64,000 nt of DNA from JARFQH01 sp963825595 (GTDB taxonomy: Bacteria; Desulfobacterota; Desulfobacteria; Desulfobacterales; SG8-13): contig CAWGUE010000012.1 of NCBI GenBank assembly GCA_963825595.1, positions 1-64,000 of the forward strand. Reading direction: 5' to 3'. The number at the start of each line of letters is the position of its first letter. The first letter of the stretch is position 1. The translations under genes and the position numbers were made by a program. The notes below the pieces were generated by a model, which was not told the DNA's origin, searched no databases, and was given only the letters and a program-made list of their open reading frames with translations. Positions 10,667 through 20,507 of this stretch are shown here, in pieces.

Positions 10667-12184
10667 TTACTTTATGGTATCCTTGAACTCCTCGTCGTAG
10701 GCTGTCAACGCTTCGGTCATCAATTTATCCAGTTCGTCGTCGATGGCCTGTTTTGCTTTCAGCCCCTCGAAGACCTTCGGGAACCGCTCTTCGATAAAAG
10801 GATAGAGACCGGCTTCATATTTGGCCATCACGTCCACCGGATACTTGTCCAAAAAACCGCGTGTACCGGCATAGAGGATGCTCACCTGCTTTTCCATCGG
10901 CAGCGGCTGATACTGGGGCTGTTTGAGAATGGTCACCAGCCGGGCGCCGCGGGTAAGCTGCTTTTGGGTGGCCTTGTCAAGATCACTACCGAAAGCGGCA
11001 AAGGCCTCGAGTTCGCGATACTGGGCCATGTCCAGCCTCAGGGTACCGGCCACCTGCTTCATGGCTTTTACCTGGGCGGAACCACCGACGCGAGACACCG
11101 AGAGCCCGACGTTAATGGCCGGGCGAACACCGGCAAAAAACAGACTGGGTTCCAGGTAGATCTGACCGTCGGTAATCGAAATAACGTTGGTCGGAATATA
11201 GGCGGACACGTCGCCGGCCTGGGTTTCGATGATCGGAAGCGCCGTCAGGGATCCGGCACCAAGGTCATCGCTCAATTTAGCAGCGCGTTCCAGCAATCGC
11301 GAGTGGTTGTAGAAAATATCACCCGGGTAGGCTTCGCGTCCGGGTGGCCGTCTGAGCAGAAGGGACACTTGGCGATAGGCGGCGGCTTGCTTGGAAAGGT
11401 CGTCATAAATGATCAGGGCGTGCCGATTGCTGTCGCGAAAATATTCGCCCATGGCGCATCCGACATATGGCGAGATGAATTGCAGGGTGGCCGGGTCACT
11501 GGCGCAGGCGGCAACAATGGTGGTGTACTCCATGGCACCGTATTTTTCCAGGATAGCGTGGACCTGGGCCACGGTCGACTTTTTCTGTCCACAGGCGACA
11601 TAGATACAATAGATATCCGAATCCTTCTGGGCCAGAATCGCGTCGATGGCGCAGGCGGTTTTACCGATTTGCCGGTCACCAATGATCAGCTCGCGTTGAC
11701 CGCGGCCCACCGGCGTCATGGCGTCAATGGCCTTCAAGCCGGTGTAGCACGGCTCGTGCACGCTCTTTCGGGCAATAACACCCGGGGCGACCATCTCAAC
11801 CCGGCGGGTCTCTTTAGCGTCGATGGGCCCTTTGCCGTCCAGTGGCTCCCCCACTCCCGAAACAACGCGACCGAGTACAGCCTCACCGACCGGGACTTCG
11901 GCGATACGACCGGTCCGCTTTACAATGTCGCCTTCTTTAATGTGGATGTCTTCGCCCATAACAGCAACACCCACGTTATCCTCTTCCAGGTTGAGAACCA
12001 ACCCGAGGATACCGCCGGGGAACTCCACCAGTTCCAGAGCCATCACCTTCTCAAGACCGTAGACTCTGGCGATACCGTCGCCAACCGAAAGGACCACACC
12101 GGTTTCACTGAGTTCGACCTTTTTGTCATAATCCGTAATCTGCTCTTTGATAATTTGACTTATTTCTTCGGCTCTTAGTTCCAT
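10667..12184 (-). CDS. atpA: ATP synthase alpha subunit
   Basis: Non-catalytic nucleotide-binding F1 subunit, 505 residues. The P-loop is GDRQIGKT at 169-176, and Walker B is HALIIYDDLSKQA. The family signature lies in RPAINVGLSVSRVGGSAQ, including the arginine finger region. The N-terminal 80 residues form the beta-barrel crown. Its start overlaps the atpH stop by one base, which suggests coupled translation. Confidence 0.99.
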   Translation of the reverse strand: MELRAEEISQIIKEQITDYDKKVELSETGVVLSVGDGIARVYGLEKVMALELVEFPGGILGLVLNLEEDNVGVAVMGEDIHIKEGDIVKRTGRIAEVPVGEAVLGRVVSGVGEPLDGKGPIDAKETRRVEMVAPGVIARKSVHEPCYTGLKAIDAMTPVGRGQRELIIGDRQIGKTACAIDAILAQKDSDIYCIYVACGQKKSTVAQVHAILEKYGAMEYTTIVAACASDPATLQFISPYVGCAMGEYFRDSNRHALIIYDDLSKQAAAYRQVSLLLRRPPGREAYPGDIFYNHSRLLERAAKLSDDLGAGSLTALPIIETQAGDVSAYIPTNVISITDGQIYLEPSLFFAGVRPAINVGLSVSRVGGSAQVKAMKQVAGTLRLDMAQYRELEAFAAFGSDLDKATQKQLTRGARLVTILKQPQYQPLPMEKQVSILYAGTRGFLDKYPVDVMAKYEAGLYPFIEERFPKVFEGLKAKQAIDDELDKLMTEALTAYDEEFKDTIK

Positions 12185-12735
12185 TAGGCCCTCTCACCTC
12201 TTTTTAAAGATTCTCTCATATTGACCAGTTGTGATTTGATGCTCCCATCCAACACAAGGTCACCGATCCGCGTCACAAGGCCCCCGATCAGAGACGGATC
12301 CTGCTCGACCTCCAATACAATATCTTTACCCGTCCTCTGGGACAGGGCAATACGAATTTTTTCGACGGCATCGGATGAAAGTTCGGTTGCCGAAACGAGA
12401 CTGGCCCGAGCGACACCTTTGAGCTCATCAGCCAGTTTCTGATAAAATTGATTGATCTGACCGATAAAACCGATCCGCCGCTTATCGAACAAAAGAACCA
12501 GAAAAGACTGCATGACTTGAGATAGTCCCAGTTTCTCGATCACGGTCAGCAATACCTTTCGACGACCCGCAGCGTCGTAGAGTGGATTGGTCAGCGCTTG
12601 CTCCAATGTTCTCTCACTGCCGATCAAGTCTGCCACTGCCGCCAGTTCGTCTCTGTAGCTGTCCGCCTGGCCATCTTCTTTCCCGATGAGCAGGAGAGCC
12701 TTGGCATAACGCCGTGCGATCGCTAAATTCTTCAT
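12184..12735 (-). CDS. atpH: ATP synthase delta subunit
   Basis: Peripheral-stalk subunit connecting the top of F1 to the b/b' stator. The 183 residues have the N-terminal six-helix bundle (IARRYAKALLLIGKEDGQ) and the C-terminal signature region DPSLIGGLVTRIGDLVLDGS. Length is typical (~180). Its stop overlaps the atpA start by one base and its start overlaps the atpF stop by one base. Confidence 0.97.
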   Translation of the reverse strand: MKNLAIARRYAKALLLIGKEDGQADSYRDELAAVADLIGSERTLEQALTNPLYDAAGRRKVLLTVIEKLGLSQVMQSFLVLLFDKRRIGFIGQINQFYQKLADELKGVARASLVSATELSSDAVEKIRIALSQRTGKDIVLEVEQDPSLIGGLVTRIGDLVLDGSIKSQLVNMRESLKRGERA

Positions 12736-13364
12736 TATGCCACCACCTTCCCTAAATATTCATCCACCAATCGTTCCTGATCATCGTCGGATATCCTGTT
12801 TCTGATCAGCTCTTCGGCCTGAACCAGGGCTTTTTCAAGCACGTCTTCCTGCAAGTCGAGCCTGGCCTTTTTGAATTCCTGCTCGATGCTCCGTCGCGCC
12901 TGCTCTTGAAGCTTCTCAGCTGCGCTCTCCGCTTCCTTGATTATTCTGGCTTTGGCTTCTTCCCCTTGTTGAACGTACTGGGCGATAAGCTTTTCAGATT
13001 CCTGATCCAATTGCTGAAATTTTCGATTATAATTGGCCAACTCGTCTTCGGCAGCTTTCTTCTTTGCCTCCAGCTCACTGAGTTGATCCCGGATACTTTG
13101 AATGCGGTCGTTGAGAGCCTTTTTCATCGGTTTGCGAATAAGAAATATCAAAGCAATGGCCAGAACAGCAAAATTCATCACCTTGTATGTGTCCGTGGCC
13201 ACCCAACCTTTGGCTTCAGTAGCGTGTTCTTCGCCGTTACTACCACCAGAAGCACCCACTGCTGCTCCTGCAAAACAAAACAGCATCAAGGCTGCGGTAA
13301 GCACACGTGCTGTTTTGGACATCGAGGGAAACCGGCGTATACAGGTGAAGACAGGAATTTTCAT
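12735..13364 (-). CDS. atpF: ATP synthase b subunit
   Basis: Stator subunit of Fo. The 209-residue frame has a hydrophobic N-terminus resembling a cleavable signal (residues ~20-40, ALMLFCFAGAAVGASG), then the true membrane anchor (KVMNFAVLAIALIFLIRKP, ~60-78), then a long amphipathic coiled coil that dimerises with b'. The signal-like extension is common in deltaproteobacterial b subunits. A later Met (SMSKTARVL) is an alternative start. It overlaps atpF' by one base. Confidence 0.92.
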   Translation of the reverse strand: MKIPVFTCIRRFPSMSKTARVLTAALMLFCFAGAAVGASGGSNGEEHATEAKGWVATDTYKVMNFAVLAIALIFLIRKPMKKALNDRIQSIRDQLSELEAKKKAAEDELANYNRKFQQLDQESEKLIAQYVQQGEEAKARIIKEAESAAEKLQEQARRSIEQEFKKARLDLQEDVLEKALVQAEELIRNRISDDDQERLVDEYLGKVVA

Positions 13365-13903
13365 TAGATTGCCCTCCCCAATATTTTTTGCCCAATGGAC
13401 TCTGCGAAACCATCAATCTCCCGCATTAGAGAATCCCTGACAACTTGCGCTTCCTGCGAGATCTGCCCGCGAACTTCACCAAGATCCGCTTGGGCTTTCG
13501 CATTGATTGCTGCAATTATTTTCTTCTCCTCTTCGTTTGCTTCGGATATCAGCAATTCCTTTTTCTTCAACCCCTTAGCCCGTGCATCCCTGATTCCGAC
13601 CATGAAAGCCTCTTCCTTGTCCTTCACGTCTTTCTGGGAAGTCACAATACTTTCTTCGAGACCCGACACTTTCTTCTTCCGCTGAATGAGGACATTCCTG
13701 ATCGGTTTGTACAAAATCACATTCAGAATCCACATCAGAATGAGAAAGTTGGCCATCTGGAGTAAAAAAGTCCAGTCGGGAATTACGGTAAGTCCACCGC
13801 CGCCTTCGGCGGCAACGGCAGGCAGGGCTGACAGAAGGAGAATAAGCGTCACCGGGACCGGCGACGTCAGAGGCAGTCTTCGTCTGATAAAAACAGACAG
13901 CAT
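13364..13903 (-). CDS. atpF': ATP synthase b' subunit
   Basis: Second stator subunit. It has a signal-like hydrophobic N-terminus (PVTLILLLSALPAVA), then a membrane helix (FLLQMANFLILMWILNVILYKP) and a charged coiled coil. I chose the ATG of MLSVFIRRRL because GGAGGG lies 7 nt upstream; earlier in-frame starts reach 13921. Paired b/b' genes mark photosynthetic and deltaproteobacterial-type ATP synthases. It heads the operon; subunits a and c are not in this window, so they must be encoded elsewhere. Confidence 0.9.
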   Translation of the reverse strand: MLSVFIRRRLPLTSPVPVTLILLLSALPAVAAEGGGGLTVIPDWTFLLQMANFLILMWILNVILYKPIRNVLIQRKKKVSGLEESIVTSQKDVKDKEEAFMVGIRDARAKGLKKKELLISEANEEEKKIIAAINAKAQADLGEVRGQISQEAQVVRDSLMREIDGFAESIGQKILGRAI

Positions 13904-14042
13904 TGGGAAACCCTCCATCACGGACGCGAATATTAGGATCTAACAGGGTTTAAACATTGGTAAAAAATAAAGACCGACCATTTCGACTCCGGCGGTCTAT
14001 AACATCCGCAACAAAAGGTTGTCAAAGGTTTTTTATAAATTT

Positions 14043-14459
14043 TTAACTGGTTGTCGAGTTGGTCTTAAGTACCGTTTTTTCTGGCACCGGTGCGATCTTT
14101 TTGACGGTTTGGCTTTGCTGTGCCATGACGCAGTGACCATTGAACAACCCGCCCTCTTCGATGGCGATAACCGGCGCCTGTATATCGCCCGCGATCCGGC
14201 CCGGAGGATAAAGCTCAATGCGCTCGCTGGCATCAATGGTGCCGTTCACCTCTCCCATTACGATGGCAATCCCGACGTCCAAATCGGCACTGACAGCAGC
14301 CTGCTCACCGACAATCACCGTACCGCCTTTGCTGGTTATCTTCCCTTTAACCTTACCGTCGAGCCGTATCGTTCCCTGAAATGTAAGCGTGCCCTCAACA
14401 CTGGCATCCGGCCCAAGAAAGGTCGAAATCGAGTCCGGTTTTGGTCCCTTTTTTCCCAT
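14043..14459 (-). CDS. Bactofilin
   Basis: Polymer-forming cytoskeletal protein of 138 residues. The core (about 15-115) is a right-handed beta-helix of short repeats (GTLTFQGTIRLDGKVKGKI, GTIDASERIELYPPGRIAGDI) flanked by short disordered tails, typical of the family. Bactofilins scaffold wall enzymes, stalks or division factors. The start has a GGAGG box 9 nt upstream. Its place between rodA and the atp genes suggests a link to wall growth; a specific partner cannot be read from sequence. Confidence 0.93.
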   Translation of the reverse strand: MGKKGPKPDSISTFLGPDASVEGTLTFQGTIRLDGKVKGKITSKGGTVIVGEQAAVSADLDVGIAIVMGEVNGTIDASERIELYPPGRIAGDIQAPVIAIEEGGLFNGHCVMAQQSQTVKKIAPVPEKTVLKTNSTTS

Positions 14460-14684
14460 AATTCATTAACCTCCACATTTTTGTCCAAAAGTCGCCTGTT
14501 CTCACGCACGGCAAGCGAGTCATTTCGCTGGTGCGCCACTTGACCATAAGATTGAGATAGTGTCCATCACCTTTTCGCAGTGAGGCACTGGATAATTGTC
14601 TCCCTTTACCCTATCAAATAGGGATAACCGCGGGCAACTCCGTAAGCAATCTATGAAGTCGATTTGCTCAGATAACGGCAAGGG

Positions 14685-15782
14685 TTATTCAAGAGTAAAT
14701 CGCCGCATACTGACGTTGATGAGCAATCCAGCGGAGACCATCATGGTCACAAGCGACGATCCCCCGTAACTGATAAACGGCAGGGTTACACCCACGACCG
14801 GCAGGAGACCCATGACCATACCGATATTCACGAGCACCTGCCAGAAAATCATGGCCGAAATCCCCACAGCCATGATGGTCCCGAAGGCATCGCGGCAACC
14901 ATAGGCCACGTTTAAGCCCCAGATGATCAGCAGCAAAAAGATGAGAATCACTATCGCGGACCCCGCGAATCCCCACTCCTCGGCAAATACCGAAAATATG
15001 AAATCCGTGTGCTGTTCCGGCAAAAAAGACAGGGCGTTCTGGGTGCCTTTCAAGTAACCTTTACCCGCAAACATTCCCGAACCGATGGCGATTTTAGACT
15101 GTATAATGTGATATCCTGCTCCGAGCGGATCCCGATCGGGGTTAAGAAAAGTCATAATGCGCTGTTTCTGGTAATCCTTCAGCACAAACCACACCATTGG
15201 AACGGCAATAATCCCCGTAGTGAATAATATCAGTAGCGATCGCCTTTCGATCTTAACGAATAGGGTCATGGAACCGGCGATGATGAAAATGAGCAAAGCT
15301 GTCCCCAGGTCCGGCTGCTTGACAATCAACACGGCTGGGACCAACACCAGCACGAGTGGGGAAATGAGTTCCCTCAAGGTGAATCCGCGCGTGTAAGCAT
15401 TTTTTGAATAATATCTCGCCAGAATGACGATCACGGCAAGTTTGACAAACTCGGACGGTTGCACGGATACCGGACCGAATGCCAGCCATCGTTTGGATCC
15501 GCCGCCGACTTTGCCGATCAGCAGAACGGCCACAAGGAGTAAAACTGAAAAAATGTAAATCGCAAAGGCATGCCGATCCAAAAGTTTGTAATTGAACAAA
15601 AACGCGGCGGCCATCAGAAAAAGTCCGCCGCAAAGCCACGTCAACTGTTTGTAGTACAGCGGCCCCGTTGTCGCATCGGCAGTCACCACGCTGTAAAGAG
15701 TGAGAAGCCCCAGCCCGCCCAGAACGAGTGCGAGACCAAGCAGTCCCCAGTCAAAATACTGAACGAATTTTCGATCAAACAT
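14685..15782 (-). CDS. rodA: Rod-shape SEDS glycosyltransferase RodA
   Basis: Peptidoglycan polymerase of the elongasome, 365 residues with about ten membrane helices. The SEDS signature region is visible near the C-terminus (GVTLPFISYGGSSLVTMM), together with the conserved GPVSVQPSEFVKLA loop that carries the catalytic-face residues. Length fits RodA (~370) rather than FtsW. It lies 114 bp after mrdA, its cognate transpeptidase, which forms the working pair. Confidence 0.97.
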   Translation of the reverse strand: MFDRKFVQYFDWGLLGLALVLGGLGLLTLYSVVTADATTGPLYYKQLTWLCGGLFLMAAAFLFNYKLLDRHAFAIYIFSVLLLVAVLLIGKVGGGSKRWLAFGPVSVQPSEFVKLAVIVILARYYSKNAYTRGFTLRELISPLVLVLVPAVLIVKQPDLGTALLIFIIAGSMTLFVKIERRSLLILFTTGIIAVPMVWFVLKDYQKQRIMTFLNPDRDPLGAGYHIIQSKIAIGSGMFAGKGYLKGTQNALSFLPEQHTDFIFSVFAEEWGFAGSAIVILIFLLLIIWGLNVAYGCRDAFGTIMAVGISAMIFWQVLVNIGMVMGLLPVVGVTLPFISYGGSSLVTMMVSAGLLINVSMRRFTLE

Positions 15783-15896
15783 GATGCCATATCCTGTAGG
15801 CTGCAGGCCGCCACCACGGGGCCTTCTGTCTTTCAGCGTAAAACGAGCATTTCGCTATTCTATCGTTCGAGCGTATCGAGAAAAAATGAACCCGTC

Positions 15897-17771
15897 TTAA
15901 TTGAACTCTGCGGTCTTTCGATTGGCGACCATCTGCGGTCCGGATGTCAACTGCTCTTTGTACAGGTATGTCTTGATCATTTCCCTGGCAATCGGTGCGG
16001 CGGCCCCGGATCCATGTTCACCGTGTTCAACAATAACCGCCACTGCGATTTCAGGCGCATCTGTCGGTGCAATGCCAATAAACCACGCGTGCGCTTTGAG
16101 GTGGTCCGGAACCAGATCTGGGTCATCCTCCGAATCTTCTTTGCGGCTGACAACCTGCGCCGTTCCGGTTTTGCCGCTGATTGGGACATCGAGGAATCGG
16201 GCACCTTTAGCCGTCCCCCTCTCGCTGTTGACCACATTCCACAAACCCTGTTTGACAAGCGCCAGGGTTTTGGGGCTGATTGTAAGTTTGCCGGTGACAA
16301 TCGGTTCGCTGACTTTTATCTGACGGCCTTCCACCGATTCTATTCGTTTCAAAATCTGCGGCTGATACCGCGTTCCACCATTCGCCACCGTTGCTGTCGT
16401 AACCGCCATCTGAAGCGGAGTAACCAGGTTGAAACCCTGCCCGATCGCCACCGAAAGGGTCTCGCCTTCCTGCCACGCGACACCGGTACGGCGCTTCTTC
16501 CAGGCGGCCGTCGGTATCAACCCCTGTCCCTCATGGTTCAGATCGATACCGGTTGCAGACCCAAGACCGGCCGCTTTGGCATAGTGCGCCAGTCGATCGA
16601 CCCCGACGGCAAGCCCAACCTGATAAAAGAATACGTCGCAGGATTGGGCGATGGCTTCAACGACATTGACACAGCCGTGCCCTCCTCTTTTCCAGCAGCG
16701 GTAGTAACGCCCCCCGAATCTATATTGTCCGTAGCAACAGTAGACGGTCTTCTCGTTAATAACGCCTTCTTCGAGTCCGGCGATGGCTGTCAGAATCTTG
16801 TAGGTCGAAGCCGGAGGATATTCTCCTTGAACCGCGCGATTGTTTAACGGCTTCGTCGGATCGGTGATAAAGGCTTGCCACTGTTCACGCGACAACCCGT
16901 TAACAAAAGCGTTCTGATCGAATGTGGGGCTGCTGACGAGAGCCAGGATCTGACCGGTTGACGGCTCGATGGCAACTGCGGCACCCGTGATTCCATCCAT
17001 GAGTTCTTCGGTTTTTTGCTGGAGGTCCGAATCGATGGTGAGGAAAATATTGTACCCGGGATAGGCCGGAACGGTCTTGATGACCCTAACCACTTGGCCG
17101 TTGGCGTTCACCTCGACCTGGCGGCCGCCAATCTTGCCTCGCAGGGATTGGTCAAAGACTCTTTCAATACCGAATTTGCCGATAAGGTCACCACGTCTGA
17201 GATCCGGATATTTGCCGCTGCTCAATTCCTTCGGGCTGATCTCCCCCAGATACCCCAACAGATGAGATGCACTCTGGTTGTTCACATAGTGCCGAAGAGG
17301 CCTGGCGTTGACCTCGATGCCGGGCAGGTCATATCGGTGGACCTCGACCATTGCGAGTTTGTCGCGGTCGATATCTTGAACCAGCGGTATAGGTTTATAG
17401 CTACGGCCGTTTTTTATGCTGACAAGCTTTTCATGTAGATCCTGGGCCGACATCCCGAGATTTTCGGCCAACTTCTTTAGTGTTTCATCCACCGGTTTGG
17501 CATTCTTGGTTATGATACTGACATCATAAGAAGGCCGGTTGTCGACCAGCATTTTTCCGTTGCGATCGAAGACGAGCCCACGAAATGGCTCGATGCGCTG
17601 CAACCGGATACTGTTATTTTCTGACAACCGCCGGTACTCCGCCCCTTTTATTATTTGAAGGAAAAAAAGGCGCACCAGAAGTACGGTCAAGCAAACGGAA
17701 ACGACCAGAATGACGCCGATTATCCGTTGCTTGTACCAGTCGGTATCCGCTGTTTTCAGATACTTGTCCAA
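15897..17771 (-). CDS. mrdA: Penicillin-binding protein 2 (elongation transpeptidase)
   Basis: Class B PBP that cross-links peptidoglycan with RodA. The 624 residues have a cytoplasmic tail and one membrane helix (~17-42), a pedestal domain, and the transpeptidase domain with S322-T-Y-K325 (SxxK), S377-C-D379 (SxN-type) and KTGT (ISGKTGTAQ). A Cys/His-rich stretch (YCCYGQYRF...RCWKRGGHGC, residues ~344-367) resembles the zinc site reported in enterobacterial PBP2. It follows mreD after a 268-bp gap without a recognisable gene. Confidence 0.97.
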   Translation of the reverse strand: MDKYLKTADTDWYKQRIIGVILVVSVCLTVLLVRLFFLQIIKGAEYRRLSENNSIRLQRIEPFRGLVFDRNGKMLVDNRPSYDVSIITKNAKPVDETLKKLAENLGMSAQDLHEKLVSIKNGRSYKPIPLVQDIDRDKLAMVEVHRYDLPGIEVNARPLRHYVNNQSASHLLGYLGEISPKELSSGKYPDLRRGDLIGKFGIERVFDQSLRGKIGGRQVEVNANGQVVRVIKTVPAYPGYNIFLTIDSDLQQKTEELMDGITGAAVAIEPSTGQILALVSSPTFDQNAFVNGLSREQWQAFITDPTKPLNNRAVQGEYPPASTYKILTAIAGLEEGVINEKTVYCCYGQYRFGGRYYRCWKRGGHGCVNVVEAIAQSCDVFFYQVGLAVGVDRLAHYAKAAGLGSATGIDLNHEGQGLIPTAAWKKRRTGVAWQEGETLSVAIGQGFNLVTPLQMAVTTATVANGGTRYQPQILKRIESVEGRQIKVSEPIVTGKLTISPKTLALVKQGLWNVVNSERGTAKGARFLDVPISGKTGTAQVVSRKEDSEDDPDLVPDHLKAHAWFIGIAPTDAPEIAVAVIVEHGEHGSGAAAPIAREMIKTYLYKEQLTSGPQMVANRKTAEFN

Positions 17772-18039
17772 GTTGAAAACTCACTGTTGACCGGATCCGC
17801 TCCGCAGCCAAGCGGCGCTCTCCGGTCGGATTCGAAAATGCCTACCATTTGGGCCCGGATACCGTTGACAATGATATTCGGAGGCGACTGCACCGCGATA
17901 AACGGCGTTCTTCTTTGTTTATCATTCCGCCCATTCACAATAAATGCAGCGTCTTGATCAGTTGTGCGCTCTTTCGGGAAAGCTGATTTATTTTACTCAG
18001 CAAAAAAATCGCTAACCCACGCCCGAACATGCACCAAGT

Positions 18040-18582
18040 TTAGCGTGCCGATCGGGCATCGGCTGTTTCCGTTCGACGCACGAAAATCCTGCCGATCGAA
18101 TGATCCCAGAGCCGGTGAAGCCGCTGCAGAATCAGAATCAATAGCGGCCCAAGGAACAGGGCCCATATCAAGCGGGTAGTTATTTTACCGAGGTCAGCAG
18201 GGGAAATTTCCGAAAGCGCTTCGAAACCGCCGAAGGATACGACCGAAATCAATGTTTCTAATGAGATCCCCACCACAACGATAAAGGCCAATCGAAAACG
18301 CATCCCGACCTGGAGAATCCGACCCAACCAACGCACGCAGATGTAGAGCCAGAAATAGGCCGTCGTATAAACCATCAGCGGCGTGCCGGAAAGATTGTCC
18401 ATGACCACGCCGAGAAGGATGACGACCGGCAGACTTTCCCGGGTGCTGCGCAGCAAGCCGAGATAAATCACGAATATCGCTGTCAGATCATAGAAACTGG
18501 ATATGAGCGGCACATCCGGCATGATGACAGTCTGCAGCACGATCAGTATCAGACAGATAAGTATATAGAAACCGTAAGTCAT
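18040..18582 (-). CDS. mreD: Rod shape-determining protein MreD
   Basis: Polytopic inner-membrane member of the MreBCD elongation complex. It has 180 residues with about five or six hydrophobic helices and the loop GVVMDNLSGTPLMVYT characteristic of the family. It overlaps the mreC stop by 4 bp (ATGA), a sign of translational coupling. The short basic C-terminus is cytoplasmic. Confidence 0.93.
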   Translation of the reverse strand: MTYGFYILICLILIVLQTVIMPDVPLISSFYDLTAIFVIYLGLLRSTRESLPVVILLGVVMDNLSGTPLMVYTTAYFWLYICVRWLGRILQVGMRFRLAFIVVVGISLETLISVVSFGGFEALSEISPADLGKITTRLIWALFLGPLLILILQRLHRLWDHSIGRIFVRRTETADARSAR

Positions 18583-19412
18583 GGCTGGCTCGTGAAAGGG
18601 TCTATCGGCGGTATAAGGATGACCAGCACTTCCTCAAGTTTTTCGAAATCGACATGCGGCGTCACGGTGACCTCCTGAAAAATCCCGGCCGCACGTCTGA
18701 CCACCCCTGACACCTCGCCGATTGGCATCCCTTTCGGAAACACCCCGTCGAGTCCCGATGCGACAATCTTGTCACCGACCCTCACCTCGTCTTTGCGCAG
18801 GGCGTATTGGAACACACAGCTCGAGGTCGATTCCCCCTTTATGATACCACGCGCGCGCGTCCGTTGCACAAAAGCATCAACGGCACTGTTGCGGTCGATT
18901 ATCAGCATTACTTTGGCATATTGTGCGGAAGTGTCGGTGACCTGACCGGCAACACCCTCGGGAACGCCCACCGGTAGACCTTTCCGGAGACCCTCACTGC
19001 TGCCCTTGTTAATAATAACTGTCCGGTACCAGGGCGACGGATCCTTGCCGACAACTTCAGCCGCAATCGACTGAGATCCAAAATTTACCTTGAAATCAAG
19101 CAGTCTCCTGAGGCGAGAATTAGCCAATTCTATTTCTTGGAACCGACCGATACGTGCCAGCGCCTGTTGCAACTCTTTCTTGAGCTTGACGTTTTCTTGA
19201 ATGGCCGAAATGTGAGAAAAATACGTATGCCAAGTGCCTCTGAAAGCACGAAGGGTATCTGTAACGATGCCTTGTACCGGCGCCACAAAAATCAGCGCGA
19301 TGCGCCCGAAGCCATGTGAGGGGATGCGGCTGCTGGATAGTGAAAGAACAACGATGCTGGCGACAAACAGAAACATCACGCCAACGATCACCAACATTCT
19401 TTTTGAAAGCAT
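18579..19412 (-). CDS. mreC: Rod shape-determining protein MreC
   Basis: Periplasmic scaffold of the elongasome, 277 residues. One N-terminal membrane helix (~7-26) is followed by a coiled coil (~65-95) and the double beta-barrel domain containing VVGKDPSPWYRTVIINKGSSEGL minus the tail, and GMPVG-type loops (here GLPVGVPEG, GMPIGEV). It starts 4 bp after mreB and overlaps mreD. Length is normal. Confidence 0.95.
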   Translation of the reverse strand: MLSKRMLVIVGVMFLFVASIVVLSLSSSRIPSHGFGRIALIFVAPVQGIVTDTLRAFRGTWHTYFSHISAIQENVKLKKELQQALARIGRFQEIELANSRLRRLLDFKVNFGSQSIAAEVVGKDPSPWYRTVIINKGSSEGLRKGLPVGVPEGVAGQVTDTSAQYAKVMLIIDRNSAVDAFVQRTRARGIIKGESTSSCVFQYALRKDEVRVGDKIVASGLDGVFPKGMPIGEVSGVVRRAAGIFQEVTVTPHVDFEKLEEVLVILIPPIDPFTSQP

Positions 19413-19416
19413 GAAC

Positions 19417-20460
19417 TTATGGTATCAGGACACGTTTGAGTATTTCAAGACTATCGAGCGCTCTTCCGGCACCGAGGGCAACAGTTATAAGAGGATCTTC
19501 GGTAACCGTTATCGGAAGACTGGTTTCCTCCCGGAGCAATTTGTCGAGGTTCTTGAGCAATGCTCCACCTCCTGTCAATACGATTCCACTGTCGACGATG
19601 TCCGCTGACAGTTCCGGTGGCGTCTGTTCCAGTGCAATTTTAACCGTCTCCACGATCGCATCTATCTGTTCGGATATCGCAACACGGATTTCTTCAGAGT
19701 CGATGGACAGAATTTTCGGGATGCCCGAAGCCAGGTCGCGGCCTTTGACTTCTATGGTCTCCAATTCCTGTGGATTGGGATACGCATTGCCGATGGTGGT
19801 CTTGATGATCTCGGACGTTCTTTCACCGATAAGCAAGTTGTACTTGCGTTTGATGTACTGAATGATCGCCTCGTCCATTTTATCACCCGCCACACGTACA
19901 GATCGACTGTATACGATTCCGGCGAGTGAAATGACAGCCACCTCGGTCGTTCCACCACCGATATCGACCACCATGTTGCACGTCGGTTCAGTGATGGGAA
20001 GGTTCGCGCCGATAGCGGCGGCCATCGGTTCCTCGATGAGAAACACCTCCCGTGCGCCCGCAGATTCTGCTGATTCCCTAACGGCCCGTTTTTCGACTTG
20101 GGTAATGCCGGACGGAACGGCGATAATGATGCGCGGACGCACGAAGGACCTGCGGTTGTGAACTTTTTGGATAAAATGTCGCAGCATGGCCTCGGTCACC
20201 TCGAAATCAGCGATCACACCGTCCCGCAGTGGGCGGATGGCAACGATGCTGCCGGGAGTCCTCCCCAGCATGTGCTTGGCTTCGGAGCCGACAGCCAAAA
20301 CACGGTTTTTTGAACGGCCGTCCATGCTGACGGCAACAACGGACGGCTCGTTCAGGACGATTCCCTTGCCTTTGACATACACCAGGGTGTTGGCTGTACC
20401 CAGATCGATGGCCAGATCATTGGAAAAGATGCCTAAAATACTGTCAAGAAATAAATTCAT
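19417..20460 (-). CDS. mreB: Rod shape-determining protein MreB
   Basis: Actin-like ATPase that guides lateral wall synthesis. The 347 residues contain the phosphate-1 loop DLGTANTLVYVKGKG, phosphate-2 VVDIGGGTTEVAVIS and the adenosine motif TGGGALLKNLDKLL. A short amphipathic N-terminus (MNLFLDSILGIFS) probably binds the membrane. It is the first gene of the mreBCD-mrdA-rodA group; promoter candidates lie 48-87 bp upstream. Confidence 0.99.
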   Translation of the reverse strand: MNLFLDSILGIFSNDLAIDLGTANTLVYVKGKGIVLNEPSVVAVSMDGRSKNRVLAVGSEAKHMLGRTPGSIVAIRPLRDGVIADFEVTEAMLRHFIQKVHNRRSFVRPRIIIAVPSGITQVEKRAVRESAESAGAREVFLIEEPMAAAIGANLPITEPTCNMVVDIGGGTTEVAVISLAGIVYSRSVRVAGDKMDEAIIQYIKRKYNLLIGERTSEIIKTTIGNAYPNPQELETIEVKGRDLASGIPKILSIDSEEIRVAISEQIDAIVETVKIALEQTPPELSADIVDSGIVLTGGGALLKNLDKLLREETSLPITVTEDPLITVALGAGRALDSLEILKRVLIP

Positions 20461-20507
20461 ACGACCTCAGCAGGCTCCCTCAGGGCAGGCGCGTTATTTT
20501 GGAGATT

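Noticed and set aside
10964..12178. Open frame of 404 codons on the plus strand opposite atpA
   Set aside because: It is antisense to a certain gene, has no ribosome site and its composition follows the complement of atpA codons.
15570..16847. Open frame of 425 codons opposite rodA/mrdA
   Set aside because: Antisense shadow of two well-identified genes; no recognisable protein features.
17772..18039. Small gene between mreD and mrdA
   Set aside because: A 60-codon frame exists (17756-17938) but overlaps the mrdA start and lacks a ribosome site or recognisable sequence.
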